DNA of 64,000 nt from Methylomusa anaerophila (lineage in GTDB: Bacteria > Bacillota > Negativicutes > Sporomusales > Sporomusaceae): contig NZ_AP018449.1 of NCBI RefSeq assembly GCF_003966895.1, positions 503,424-567,423 on the forward strand, given 5' to 3'. A model generated the notes under the pieces. It saw only the letters and a program-made list of their open reading frames with translations. It was not told the origin of the DNA and did no database searches. Made by a program: the position numbers and the translations under genes. This document shows positions 57,167 through 64,000 of the stretch, one piece after another (within the stretch, counting starts at the first letter, position 1; the number at the start of each line of letters is the position of its first letter).

Positions 57167-58865
57167 TAGCTTCCATGCTGGCTAATCCCGCTGCCGCTAG
57201 TACCTTGGGTACTGCCGGAGCGGAATCAAAATGAACCGTTTCCTTATAGAAGGACATTGCGTATTTTAATACCTCGTCAATTGTCTCTACAGCTATTACG
57301 TCAATATCCATACTGCCAAAATATTCCTGCCAGTTTTCTTTGGGTATCAATACCCGACGAGCTCCAGCCTGTTTCGCGGCGACTACTTTAGCGCTCACAC
57401 CGCCAACCGGCTTTACTAATCCCCGTATGGATATTTCTCCGGTCATAGCAATTGTGTTGTCGATTGGGGTATTATTAATTGCAGAATAAATGGCTGCAGC
57501 CACTGTAATGCCGGCCGAAGGTCCGTCTATGGGAACACTGCCGGGAAAGTTAACATGAATGTCATATTTATGACAGTCAATATTGTACTTGTTTGCAAGT
57601 ACAGTAAGTACATTGTCAAGGGAGCCTTTAGCCATACTTTTTCGCCTCATGGTTTTTCCCGGTGAGCCAAATTCTTCTTCATCAATAACGCCGGTAACAA
57701 TTAGTTTTCCTGTTCCCAATTCATTTGGCACAACGGATACCTCAATCTCTAGCAGCAGCCCTATGTTGGCTCCGTAAACCGCCAAGCCGTTGGCAACCCC
57801 CACTTGCGGTTTGCCGGCAATCTTCTTTTCCGGCCGTGGATTGTATTGTCCGAAATTAATAACCCATTCTACATCAGCCCGGTTGATCCGTTGCTCATAA
57901 TTCCCGCTGCTTTGAACTATACCGGCGGCAATCTGAATTATATTTACTGCTTCCCGCCCGTTCGTTGCGTATCTGGTAATCACTTCCAAAGCATCTTCAT
58001 CCAGTACATAGTTTATTTTCCGGGCTGCTCCCCGGGCAATCTGGGTGATTTCATCAGGCAACAACGGCCGGAAAAATATTTCTACACACCTTGAGCGAAT
58101 GGCAGGAGGTATATCGTGGGGCATCCGGGTAGTAGCGCCGATGAGCCGAAAGTCTGCCGGCAATCCGTTTTGAAAAATATCGTGAATATGCTGCGGAATA
58201 TTGGAATCCTCACTATTGTAGTAAGAACTTTCCAGAAATACTTTCCGGTCTTCCAGCACCTTTAATAGTTTATTCATTTGTATGTGATGGAGTTCACCGA
58301 TTTCATCTATGAAAAGTATACCACCATGAGCTTTAGTCACTGCCCCGGGTTTAGGCTGAGGAATTCCGGCCATCCCCAGTTGACCCGCACCTTGATAAAT
58401 GGGATCATGCACTGTTCCGATTAAAGGATCCGCAATGCCACGCTCATCAAATCGCGCCGTGGTAGCATCCAGTTCAATAAACTTAGCTGCCATCTTAAAC
58501 GGAGAAAAAAAATTATGCTTAGCCTCATTCAAAACCAGCCGGGCTGCCGCAGTTTTTCCCACCCCTGGCGGACCATAAATCAGCACATGTTGAGGATTCG
58601 ACCCGCATAAGGCCGCCCGCAGGGCTTTAAGTCCCTCCTCCTGGCCCACAATTTCTGTAAAATCAGCAGGTCTGGTTTTTTCCGCCAATGGCTCGCTTAA
58701 GGAAATCTCCCGCATTTTGTGGAGCTTATCCATTTCTTTTTTGGATTCTCGTTCCACCGCCACCCGGTTTCCTTGCTGCGACCTTAAGAGGTTCCAAAAG
58801 TACAGTCCGATAACGATCGCGAAGAATAACTGGATAAAACTAATGATATTGACGGCATAATCCAA
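57156..58865 (-). CDS. lonB: LonB-type membrane-anchored protease
   Basis: This 569-residue protein has an N-terminal transmembrane segment (AVNIISFIQLFFAIVIGLYF), an AAA+ domain ([39 protein letters not shown]) and a Lon protease domain with Ser in [18 protein letters not shown] and Lys in VGGVSAKVVAAKQAG. It lacks the Lon N-terminal substrate domain. LonB of Bacillus is about the same size and acts in the forespore, which fits a spore former. The TTG at 58865 has AAGGAGGTAAAAGAATT upstream. Confidence 0.92.
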   Translation of the reverse strand: MDYAVNIISFIQLFFAIVIGLYFWNLLRSQQGNRVAVERESKKEMDKLHKMREISLSEPLAEKTRPADFTEIVGQEEGLKALRAALCGSNPQHVLIYGPPGVGKTAAARLVLNEAKHNFFSPFKMAAKFIELDATTARFDERGIADPLIGTVHDPIYQGAGQLGMAGIPQPKPGAVTKAHGGILFIDEIGELHHIQMNKLLKVLEDRKVFLESSYYNSEDSNIPQHIHDIFQNGLPADFRLIGATTRMPHDIPPAIRSRCVEIFFRPLLPDEITQIARGAARKINYVLDEDALEVITRYATNGREAVNIIQIAAGIVQSSGNYEQRINRADVEWVINFGQYNPRPEKKIAGKPQVGVANGLAVYGANIGLLLEIEVSVVPNELGTGKLIVTGVIDEEEFGSPGKTMRRKSMAKGSLDNVLTVLANKYNIDCHKYDIHVNFPGSVPIDGPSAGITVAAAIYSAINNTPIDNTIAMTGEISIRGLVKPVGGVSAKVVAAKQAGARRVLIPKENWQEYFGSMDIDVIAVETIDEVLKYAMSFYKETVHFDSAPAVPKVLAAAGLASMEAKPG

Positions 58866-59008
58866 AATTCTTTTACCTCCTTCCCCCGACAACTTAAAAA
58901 GTGTCTTATCATAGCTCTAGTATTGGCAAACGAAACGTTTTTATCCTGGGAAAAAGCTGAAAAAAAAGGGAGCCGGCCGGCTCCTCTCTACTATCTATTA
59001 TCTATTAT

Positions 59009-60271
59009 CTATGCTGATTCTTCTTTTTTCTTATTTTTTCTTTCAACTGCAACCAGCATGGGCTCTTCCTTATTGATTACCACTTCTCTGGTTACAACGC
59101 ACTTCGCTATATCCGTACGGGAAGGCACTTCATACATGACATTACGCATAATGCCTTCAATGATGGCCCTAAGACCACGTGCCCCGGTATTGCGCTTCAA
59201 TGCCTCTTGAGCAATCGCCCGTAGAGCTTCTTCCTTAAATTCAAGCTGCACGTTGTCGATCTCCAAGAATTTTTGATATTGCTTGACAAGCGCATTTTTA
59301 GGTTCAACTAAAATACGCACTAATGCCTCTTCGTCAAGAGCGTCAAGAGTCACAATCACAGGCAAACGACCGACAAACTCGGGAATAAGGCCGAACCTAA
59401 GAAGGTCCTCAGGCAAAATTTGTTTTAAAATCTCGCCAACCTGTTTCTTTTCCTTGCTCTTGATTTCAGCGCCGAAACCCATATTCTTTTTACCGGTACG
59501 GGCGCCGATAATTTTCTCAATACCGTCGAAAGCACCGCCGCAAATAAACAATATATTGGTAGTGTCAATCTGGATAAATTCCTGGTGCGGATGTTTACGC
59601 CCACCTTGTGGTGGAACGCTGGCAACCGTTCCTTCCAAGATTTTAAGAAGCGCCTGCTGTACACCTTCACCGGAAACATCCCGGGTAATAGAAGGGTTTT
59701 CTGATTTACGGGCGATTTTATCGATCTCATCGATGTATACAATACCTTTTTCAGCTTTTTCCACGTCATAGTCTGCCGCCTGAATCAGTTTAAGCAGTAT
59801 ATTTTCCACATCCTCGCCGACGTAACCGGCCTCAGTCAGTGATGTAGCATCGGCAACGGCAAAAGGAACATTTAAGATTTTTGCTAAAGTCTGAGCAAGA
59901 AGCGTTTTGCCGCTCCCGGTAGGGCCAAGCATAACAATATTGGACTTCTGCAATTCAACATCATCCATCTTGGCACCCAGATTTATCCGCTTGTAGTGGT
60001 TGTATACCGCTACAGCCAGCGTCTTTTTAGCTTCTTCCTGACCAATAACATATTGGTCTAGTATATCGTTTATTTCTTTCGGTTTTGGAACATCGCGCAG
60101 TTCTACTTCAATATCCTCGCTTAGTTCCTCTTCGATAATCTCATTGCACAACTCAATGCACTCATCACAGATATATACTCCCGGTCCCGCCACCAGTTTC
60201 TTTACCTGTTCCTGGAGCTTGCCGCAAAATGAGCACTTAAGTTGACCCCGGTCATCCCCAAATTTCAACAT
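59009..60271 (-). CDS. clpX: ClpX, ATPase subunit of ClpXP
   Basis: This 420-residue AAA+ unfoldase has an N-terminal zinc domain ([20 protein letters not shown] then [11 protein letters not shown]), Walker [21 protein letters not shown], Walker [16 protein letters not shown] and the substrate pore loop [14 protein letters not shown]. The IGF loop for ClpP contact is [15 protein letters not shown]. It follows clpP by 12 bases. Confidence 0.97.
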   Translation of the reverse strand: MLKFGDDRGQLKCSFCGKLQEQVKKLVAGPGVYICDECIELCNEIIEEELSEDIEVELRDVPKPKEINDILDQYVIGQEEAKKTLAVAVYNHYKRINLGAKMDDVELQKSNIVMLGPTGSGKTLLAQTLAKILNVPFAVADATSLTEAGYVGEDVENILLKLIQAADYDVEKAEKGIVYIDEIDKIARKSENPSITRDVSGEGVQQALLKILEGTVASVPPQGGRKHPHQEFIQIDTTNILFICGGAFDGIEKIIGARTGKKNMGFGAEIKSKEKKQVGEILKQILPEDLLRFGLIPEFVGRLPVIVTLDALDEEALVRILVEPKNALVKQYQKFLEIDNVQLEFKEEALRAIAQEALKRNTGARGLRAIIEGIMRNVMYEVPSRTDIAKCVVTREVVINKEEPMLVAVERKNKKKEESA

Positions 60272-60283
60272 ATTACCACCTCT

Positions 60284-60889
60284 CTATTTGGGAGTCTCCT
60301 TTTGTCTCTCACCACGTACGATAACTGAATCAATGAGACCGTAATCTTTTGCCTGTTCACTGGACATAAAGAAATCTCGCTCAGTATCTTGTTGGACACG
60401 GTCCAAAGGTTGGCCGGTATGATCAACAAGAATCCCATTCAAAATCTCACGCAACCTGAGAATTTCACGCGCCTGTATTTCAATATCAGTTGCTTGTCCC
60501 TGCGCCCCGCCAGCCGGTTGATGGATCATTACCCGCGAATGGGGAAGGGCAAAGCGTTTGCCCTTGGCGCCGGCGGCAAGAAGCAAAGCGCCCGCACTGG
60601 CGGCTAGTCCCATGCAAGTAGTGGTTACATCAGGCTTGACGTATTGCATGGTGTCATACATTGCTAAGGCAGCAGTTACTACTCCTCCCGGACTATTAAT
60701 GTATACATGAATATCCTTTTCAGGATCTTCAGACTCCAAAAACAACAGTTGGGCAATAAACAGATTCGCCACATTGTCGTCAATAGGACCGCCAATAAAT
60801 ACAATACGGTCTTTTAATAACCGGGAATAAATGTCATAGGCGCGTTCACCGCGGCTGGACTGCTCTACTACTATTGGTACATAAGGCAT
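60284..60889 (-). CDS. clpP: ClpP, protease subunit
   Basis: This is the 201-residue serine protease of ClpXP. The catalytic Ser is in [20 protein letters not shown], the His in [14 protein letters not shown] and the Asp near [20 protein letters not shown]. The sequence also has [20 protein letters not shown]. The ATG has CCGAGGTGATTTTCAA upstream. It lies between tig and clpX. Confidence 0.97.
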   Translation of the reverse strand: MPYVPIVVEQSSRGERAYDIYSRLLKDRIVFIGGPIDDNVANLFIAQLLFLESEDPEKDIHVYINSPGGVVTAALAMYDTMQYVKPDVTTTCMGLAASAGALLLAAGAKGKRFALPHSRVMIHQPAGGAQGQATDIEIQAREILRLREILNGILVDHTGQPLDRVQQDTERDFFMSSEQAKDYGLIDSVIVRGERQKETPK

Positions 60890-60920
60890 TTGAAAATCAC
60901 CTCGGATAAAATATTTCTTA

Positions 60921-62204
60921 CTAAGCTACACTGTCGATGATCAGTTGAGCGGCTTTCTTGCGAAGTACAGACGCCTGCAGCGCTTGAAGCCGCCCGGTAT
61001 CGCGAATTGCCTTGGCAACTTCTTCGGGAGTAGTCCGGTATGAATCAGCCATGGCTATAATTTCGCTGTTAAGTTCCTCCGTAGAGTAGGTAAGGTCTTC
61101 CGTTTTTACAATAGCTTCCAGAACCAAATCGGTCTTGACGTTGTACGCGGCAGCTTCACGATAGCTATTCCGAAGTCCTTCCATATCCATTTTAGTATAT
61201 TCCATATATTTCTCGAGTTTCATGCCACGAGTTTGTAAATTAATATCTAAATCTTGAATCATATTGTCAATTTGATTCTCGGTCATGACCTCGGGTACTT
61301 CCAATTGGGCATTTTCCACTGCCATTTTGATGGCTGCCGCCCGAAACTCGCGATCAGCCTTTTGTTCTGCAGCCTGTTCTAGCTTATTCTTTATATCTGC
61401 TTTTAATTCCTCCAAGGTGTCAAATTGACTGACTTCTTTGGCAAATTCATCGTCAAGTTCAGGTAATTCTTTCCGTTTAATATCATGAATGTTGACGATA
61501 AACTTAGCCTCTTTACCCGCGAGATCAGCAACAAAATAATCTGCTGGAAAAGTTACAATCACTTCACGTTCTTCCCCGACTTTGGCGCCAACCATTTGAT
61601 CTTCAAAACCCGGGATAAAACTGCCGGATCCGATCTCAAGCGGGTAGCTTTTGCCTTCTCCCCCCTCAAAAGGTACTCCATCAACGTACCCTTTGAAGTC
61701 AATAATAGCCAAGTCGCCTTGCGTAAGCTCGGCGTCTTCCACCACTACCATTTTCGAGTGCCGCAAACGAAGTTTTTCTAATTCGCTGGCGATGTCAGAC
61801 TCATTGATCTCGACAACAGTTTTAGCTACGCTAAGACCTTTATATTCACCTAAAGTTACAGTTGGCTTTTTAACAACTGTAGCTTTAAAAATAAGTGGCT
61901 GATTCTCTTCCAAAGTGACAACTTCAATTTCCGGACGGCTAACCGGGTCAATATCCTGTTCCTGCAGGGCTTTGGCATATGCTTCAGGCGCCAGGATTTC
62001 AAAAGTCTCATCCAATATTGCTTCTTTTCCCAGATGCATTTCAAGTATTTTGCGCGGAGCTTTTCCTTTACGGAAGCCTGGTATGTTCACCTGATTAGCA
62101 AGTTTTTGATAAGCCTTCTCCATAGCTTTCGCAACTTCAGTTTGCGGGATCTCTAAATTGAGCACGGTTTTATGATTGTCAATTTTTTCCGCAGTTACCT
62201 TCAT
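60921..62204 (-). CDS. tig: Trigger factor
   Basis: This 427-residue ribosome-bound chaperone has the ribosome-binding loop [19 protein letters not shown], the PPIase (FKBP-like) domain starting [20 protein letters not shown] and a helical C-terminal arm. It opens the operon tig-clpP-clpX-lonB-lonA-ysxC. The ATG has AAGGAGGATACAGTATAA upstream. The stop codon of a small upstream frame overlaps the start (ATGA). Confidence 0.97.
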   Translation of the reverse strand: MKVTAEKIDNHKTVLNLEIPQTEVAKAMEKAYQKLANQVNIPGFRKGKAPRKILEMHLGKEAILDETFEILAPEAYAKALQEQDIDPVSRPEIEVVTLEENQPLIFKATVVKKPTVTLGEYKGLSVAKTVVEINESDIASELEKLRLRHSKMVVVEDAELTQGDLAIIDFKGYVDGVPFEGGEGKSYPLEIGSGSFIPGFEDQMVGAKVGEEREVIVTFPADYFVADLAGKEAKFIVNIHDIKRKELPELDDEFAKEVSQFDTLEELKADIKNKLEQAAEQKADREFRAAAIKMAVENAQLEVPEVMTENQIDNMIQDLDINLQTRGMKLEKYMEYTKMDMEGLRNSYREAAAYNVKTDLVLEAIVKTEDLTYSTEELNSEIIAMADSYRTTPEEVAKAIRDTGRLQALQASVLRKKAAQLIIDSVA

Positions 62205-62299
62205 TTATACTGTATCCTCCTTATGAAATTAGGTGCGACATCGGCCAGGTCAACCAAGAGCCAATACATAGCAGTATACCCATTATTGTCATATTTCAT
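62201..62299 (-). CDS. Possible 32-residue upstream ORF coupled to tig
   Basis: An ATG at 62299 with AAAAGGACC upstream opens a frame reading MKYDNNGYTAMYWLLVDLAD and ending at a TGA that overlaps the tig ATG by 4 bases. It would lie within the predicted tig leader. There is no known family. It may be a coupled leader peptide or chance. Confidence 0.25.
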   Translation of the reverse strand: MKYDNNGYTAMYWLLVDLADVAPNFIRRIQYK

Positions 62300-62371
62300 T
62301 GGTCCTTTTAAAAACGTCCCGTATATTTCTCTAATACGTTCACCACGAAGCCGCAGTATGTCATGCATCAT

Positions 62372-62400
62372 ATCATACCATAATTGTACACCAAAAACAA
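62372..62400 (-). promoter_or_regulatory. Predicted promoter of the tig-clp operon
   Basis: TTGTTT (62400-62395), 17 bases and TATGAT (62377-62372) on the minus strand predict a start near 62365 and a leader of about 160 bases. Confidence 0.5.
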
Positions 62401-62413
62401 GATAACATGTAAA

Positions 62414-62437
62414 AAACCCAGCTATTCTGCTGGGTTT
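62414..62437 (-). terminator. Terminator downstream of tRNA-Gly
   Basis: AAACCCAGC and GCTGGGTTT pair around AGAATA, and on the minus strand the stem runs into TTTTTTACATG. It ends the tRNA transcript 12 bases after the CCA. Confidence 0.9.
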
Positions 62438-62448
62438 ATATATTAATA

Positions 62449-62523
62449 TGGAGCGGAAAACGAGATTCGAACTCGCGACCCTCGCCTTGGCAAGGCGATG
62501 CTCTACCACTGAGCTACTTCCGC
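62449..62523 (-). tRNA. tRNA-Gly (anticodon GCC)
   Basis: The minus strand folds as a cloverleaf: acceptor GCGGAAG with CTTTTCCGC-type partner (one mismatch region), D arm GCTCAGTGGTAGAGC, anticodon arm CGCCTTGCCAAGGCG with GCC, T arm GCGAGTTCGAATCTCGT, and an encoded CCA end. It is 75 bases long including CCA. Confidence 0.95.
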
Positions 62524-62575
62524 ATATCTTTTCACATTTAAATGCAATAAATGCAATATCCCGACAACGAATGTT

Positions 62576-62604
62576 ATTATACACCTATGAATACATTTTG
62601 TCAA
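62576..62604 (-). promoter_or_regulatory. Strong promoter for tRNA-Gly
   Basis: Consensus TTGACA (62604-62599), a 17-base spacer and consensus TATAAT (62581-62576) lie on the minus strand about 50 bases upstream of the tRNA. Confidence 0.85.
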
Positions 62605-62691
62605 TAAATTGCGAATATAAAACTATTCTATCGAACTTGGTAAGTTTAGCAATTAAATAGGAGTTGATTTACAAAATCGAAGGTTTTTTTT

Positions 62692-62769
62692 ATGACACTT
62701 GATAACACTTCAGCATATTATGTACAAAGGCAGAAACTAAAAATTAACAGGGTTTCCTCTGCCTTATGA
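62692..62769 (+). CDS. Possible 25-residue peptide upstream of a radical SAM/SPASM gene
   Basis: ATG at 62692 has GAAGG eight bases upstream and encodes 25 residues (opening MTLDNTSAYYVQRQKLKIN) before TGA. There are two adjacent tyrosines, several basic residues and no cysteine. It ends 48 bases before the radical SAM gene. It could be a RiPP precursor for that enzyme, but no known precursor motif is visible and the length is near the chance level. A GGCTTGA/TCAAGCC hairpin (62781-62796) lies between the two. Confidence 0.25.
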   Translation: MTLDNTSAYYVQRQKLKINRVSSAL

Positions 62770-62817
62770 GGATATATCCCGGCTTGACATCAAGCCCTAG
62801 CAAAGGGGGATCCGCAA

Positions 62818-64000
62818 TTGTACTACCGCCTGCAAGACCATTGTGCGCTGGTAAAAGGATATTCGCGGGGCGCGATATATGATTTCACATCAGGGAAGGT
62901 CTATTCCATAAACAAAGGAGCTGTTGAACTCTTAGATGCCTGCCAGGAAGCTCCTGTAGATGATCTGTTGGATACTAGCCTCTCTGAAAACAAACGTTTT
63001 CTGTCTTTTTTTGATAGCCTGACTTCCAAAGGATTGGGAGGCTATTTTACCGACCCACCCAATCGGATTAAACCGGCTGTTCCTGCCGCAGCGCCTAATA
63101 AGCTGGAATTTCTTTGGCTAGAGCTAACGTCTTCCTGCAATAACAAATGCTTGCATTGCTATTCATCCAGCGGCCCAACCATAAAGAACGACCTTGTTCC
63201 TCACGAGCGCTGGTTATCGCTAATTGCCGAGGCCCGGCAGGCAGGTGCTGATGCGATTCAATTCATTGGCGGTGAACCTCTTATGTACCCAGCCTGGAAA
63301 GAACTCGTCACGAAAGCGTACCAGGAAAAATACGATGTCATTGAGATTTTTAGCAATGCCACCCTAATTAACGACTCCTGTATTGAATTTTTCAAAAAAC
63401 ATAATGTCAGTATTGCAACCACAATTTATGCCAGTAAACCGGAAGTTCATGATATGGTAACTCAACACGCGGGCAGCTTCACTAAAACTTTGACGGCAAT
63501 CCGCAAAATTATTGCCGCCGGTATTCCGCTTCGGCTCGCCTCAATCATTATGAAAGCAAATGAACATGAAGCAGAAAACATAATGCATCTTTATGAAGAA
63601 TTGGGTCTGGAAGCTTCGCCTCCGGATGTGGTCCGTCCGACAGGGCGGGGGGATGATAAAGACCTGCTCCCCACTACTTTCAAAAAAAACCCTATTAAGC
63701 CACCATTTTATACCGATTTGGATACATTCCTGGCAGCACAGATCCGTCACGCTTGCCTGCATGGAAAAATAGCTGTTACTTCAAGCGGCGACGTTATTCC
63801 ATGCATATTTGCAAGACAGCAGGTATGCGGCAATATACTTCATTCACCTTTAGCAGAAATACTTAACAGGCAATCACTAGCTGCCTGCTGGTGCACAACC
63901 AAAGACCACATAGAGAAATGCAAGGACTGTGAATATCGTTACGCCTGTCCTGACTGCCGCCCGCTGGCTCAGGGCATGGACCCTGAAAAACGCTGGTTGG
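62818..64000 (+). CDS. Radical SAM/SPASM protein, probable peptide maturase (cut by right edge)
   Basis: I translated this frame by hand; 394 codons are present and it continues past 64000. It begins at TTG 62818 with AAAGGGGGATCC upstream. The first 85 residues (YYRLQDHCALVKGYSRGAIY) resemble the N-terminal domain of peptide-modifying radical SAM enzymes. The radical SAM cluster motif is ELTSSCNNKCLHCYSSSGP, followed by IQFIGGEPLMYP. The C-terminal SPASM cysteines include VIPCIFARQQVCGN and CKDCEYRYACPDCRP. Such enzymes install thioether, C-C or other bonds in ribosomal peptides or activate partner enzymes. The substrate is unknown; the small frame at 62692 and genes beyond the edge are candidates. 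Confidence 0.85.
   Translation, partial: MYYRLQDHCALVKGYSRGAIYDFTSGKVYSINKGAVELLDACQEAPVDDLLDTSLSENKRFLSFFDSLTSKGLGGYFTDPPNRIKPAVPAAAPNKLEFLWLELTSSCNNKCLHCYSSSGPTIKNDLVPHERWLSLIAEARQAGADAIQFIGGEPLMYPAWKELVTKAYQEKYDVIEIFSNATLINDSCIEFFKKHNVSIATTIYASKPEVHDMVTQHAGSFTKTLTAIRKIIAAGIPLRLASIIMKANEHEAENIMHLYEELGLEASPPDVVRPTGRGDDKDLLPTTFKKNPIKPPFYTDLDTFLAAQIRHACLHGKIAVTSSGDVIPCIFARQQVCGNILHSPLAEILNRQSLAACWCTTKDHIEKCKDCEYRYACPDCRPLAQGMDPEKRWL

Noticed and set aside
62201..62584. A 127-codon minus-strand frame over the tRNA
   Set aside because: It reads through the tRNA-Gly gene, its terminator and the predicted tig promoter. Only the last 32 codons are considered, as a weak candidate.

Overview
The window reads as the chromosome of a cytochrome-containing, nitrogen-fixing acetogen of the Negativicutes, most likely Sporomusaceae (Sporomusa relatives). 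This is inferred from gene content: a complete Wood-Ljungdahl carbonyl and methyl branch, MetFV-HdrABC-MvhD, an Nfn-like NuoE/NuoF/GltD-NuoG complex of the Sporomusa (Stn) type, siroheme-decarboxylase heme genes and menaquinone genes. No rRNA is present, so the genus is not proven.

Layout. (1) 1-8778, minus strand: an alternative nitrogenase operon in the order vnfH-nifI1-nifI2-vnfD-vnfG-vnfK-vnfE-vnfN-nifB (nifB runs off the left edge). VnfD carries the vanadium-type signatures at the same residue numbers as I recall for Azotobacter VnfD. (2) 8779-9369: a control region with two divergent promoters, tandem 9-bp repeats, an inverted repeat and a long vnf leader. (3) 9370-10520, plus strand: a degenerate rve/IS481-like integrase that has lost two of three catalytic residues, and a small helical protein. 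(4) 10629-14859, minus: pabA, pabB, pabC and fdhD, with dispersed palindromic repeats in both gaps of the pab genes. (5) 15146-16058: a frameshifted Rpn-type nuclease/transposase-like gene. (6) 16215-22065: the Stn-like electron-bifurcating complex. (7) 22561-44893: the C1 cluster, in transcription order fchA, (repeat), DUF3786, cooC, fhs, acsA, acsB, acsC, acsV, second CooC-type ATPase, acsD, acsE, hdrC, hdrB, hdrA, mvhD, metV, metF, folD. (8) 45203-53734: UbiA and UbiD (menaquinone), tatC, tatA, polyprenyl diphosphate synthase, a four-subunit 2-oxoacid:ferredoxin oxidoreductase, and ahbB/ahbA. (9) 54043-62204: protein quality control genes ysxC, lonA, lonB, clpX, clpP, tig, then tRNA-Gly(GCC). 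(10) 62692-64000, plus: a possible 25-residue peptide and a radical SAM/SPASM protein cut by the right edge.

Together: Fhs, FchA, FolD and MetFV reduce formate to methyl-THF; AcsE passes the methyl to the corrinoid protein AcsCD, which AcsV keeps active; AcsA and AcsB make acetyl-CoA. The Stn-like and Hdr/Mvh complexes would balance NADH, NADPH and ferredoxin, and the ferredoxin pool could also feed the V-nitrogenase, whose activity is probably controlled by the two PII-like NifI proteins.

Most noteworthy: the V-nitrogenase operon with archaeal-like gene order, the domesticated integrase divergent from vnfH with phased repeats between them, and a FolD whose cyclohydrolase lysine is glutamine in a cluster that supplies a separate cyclohydrolase (FchA).
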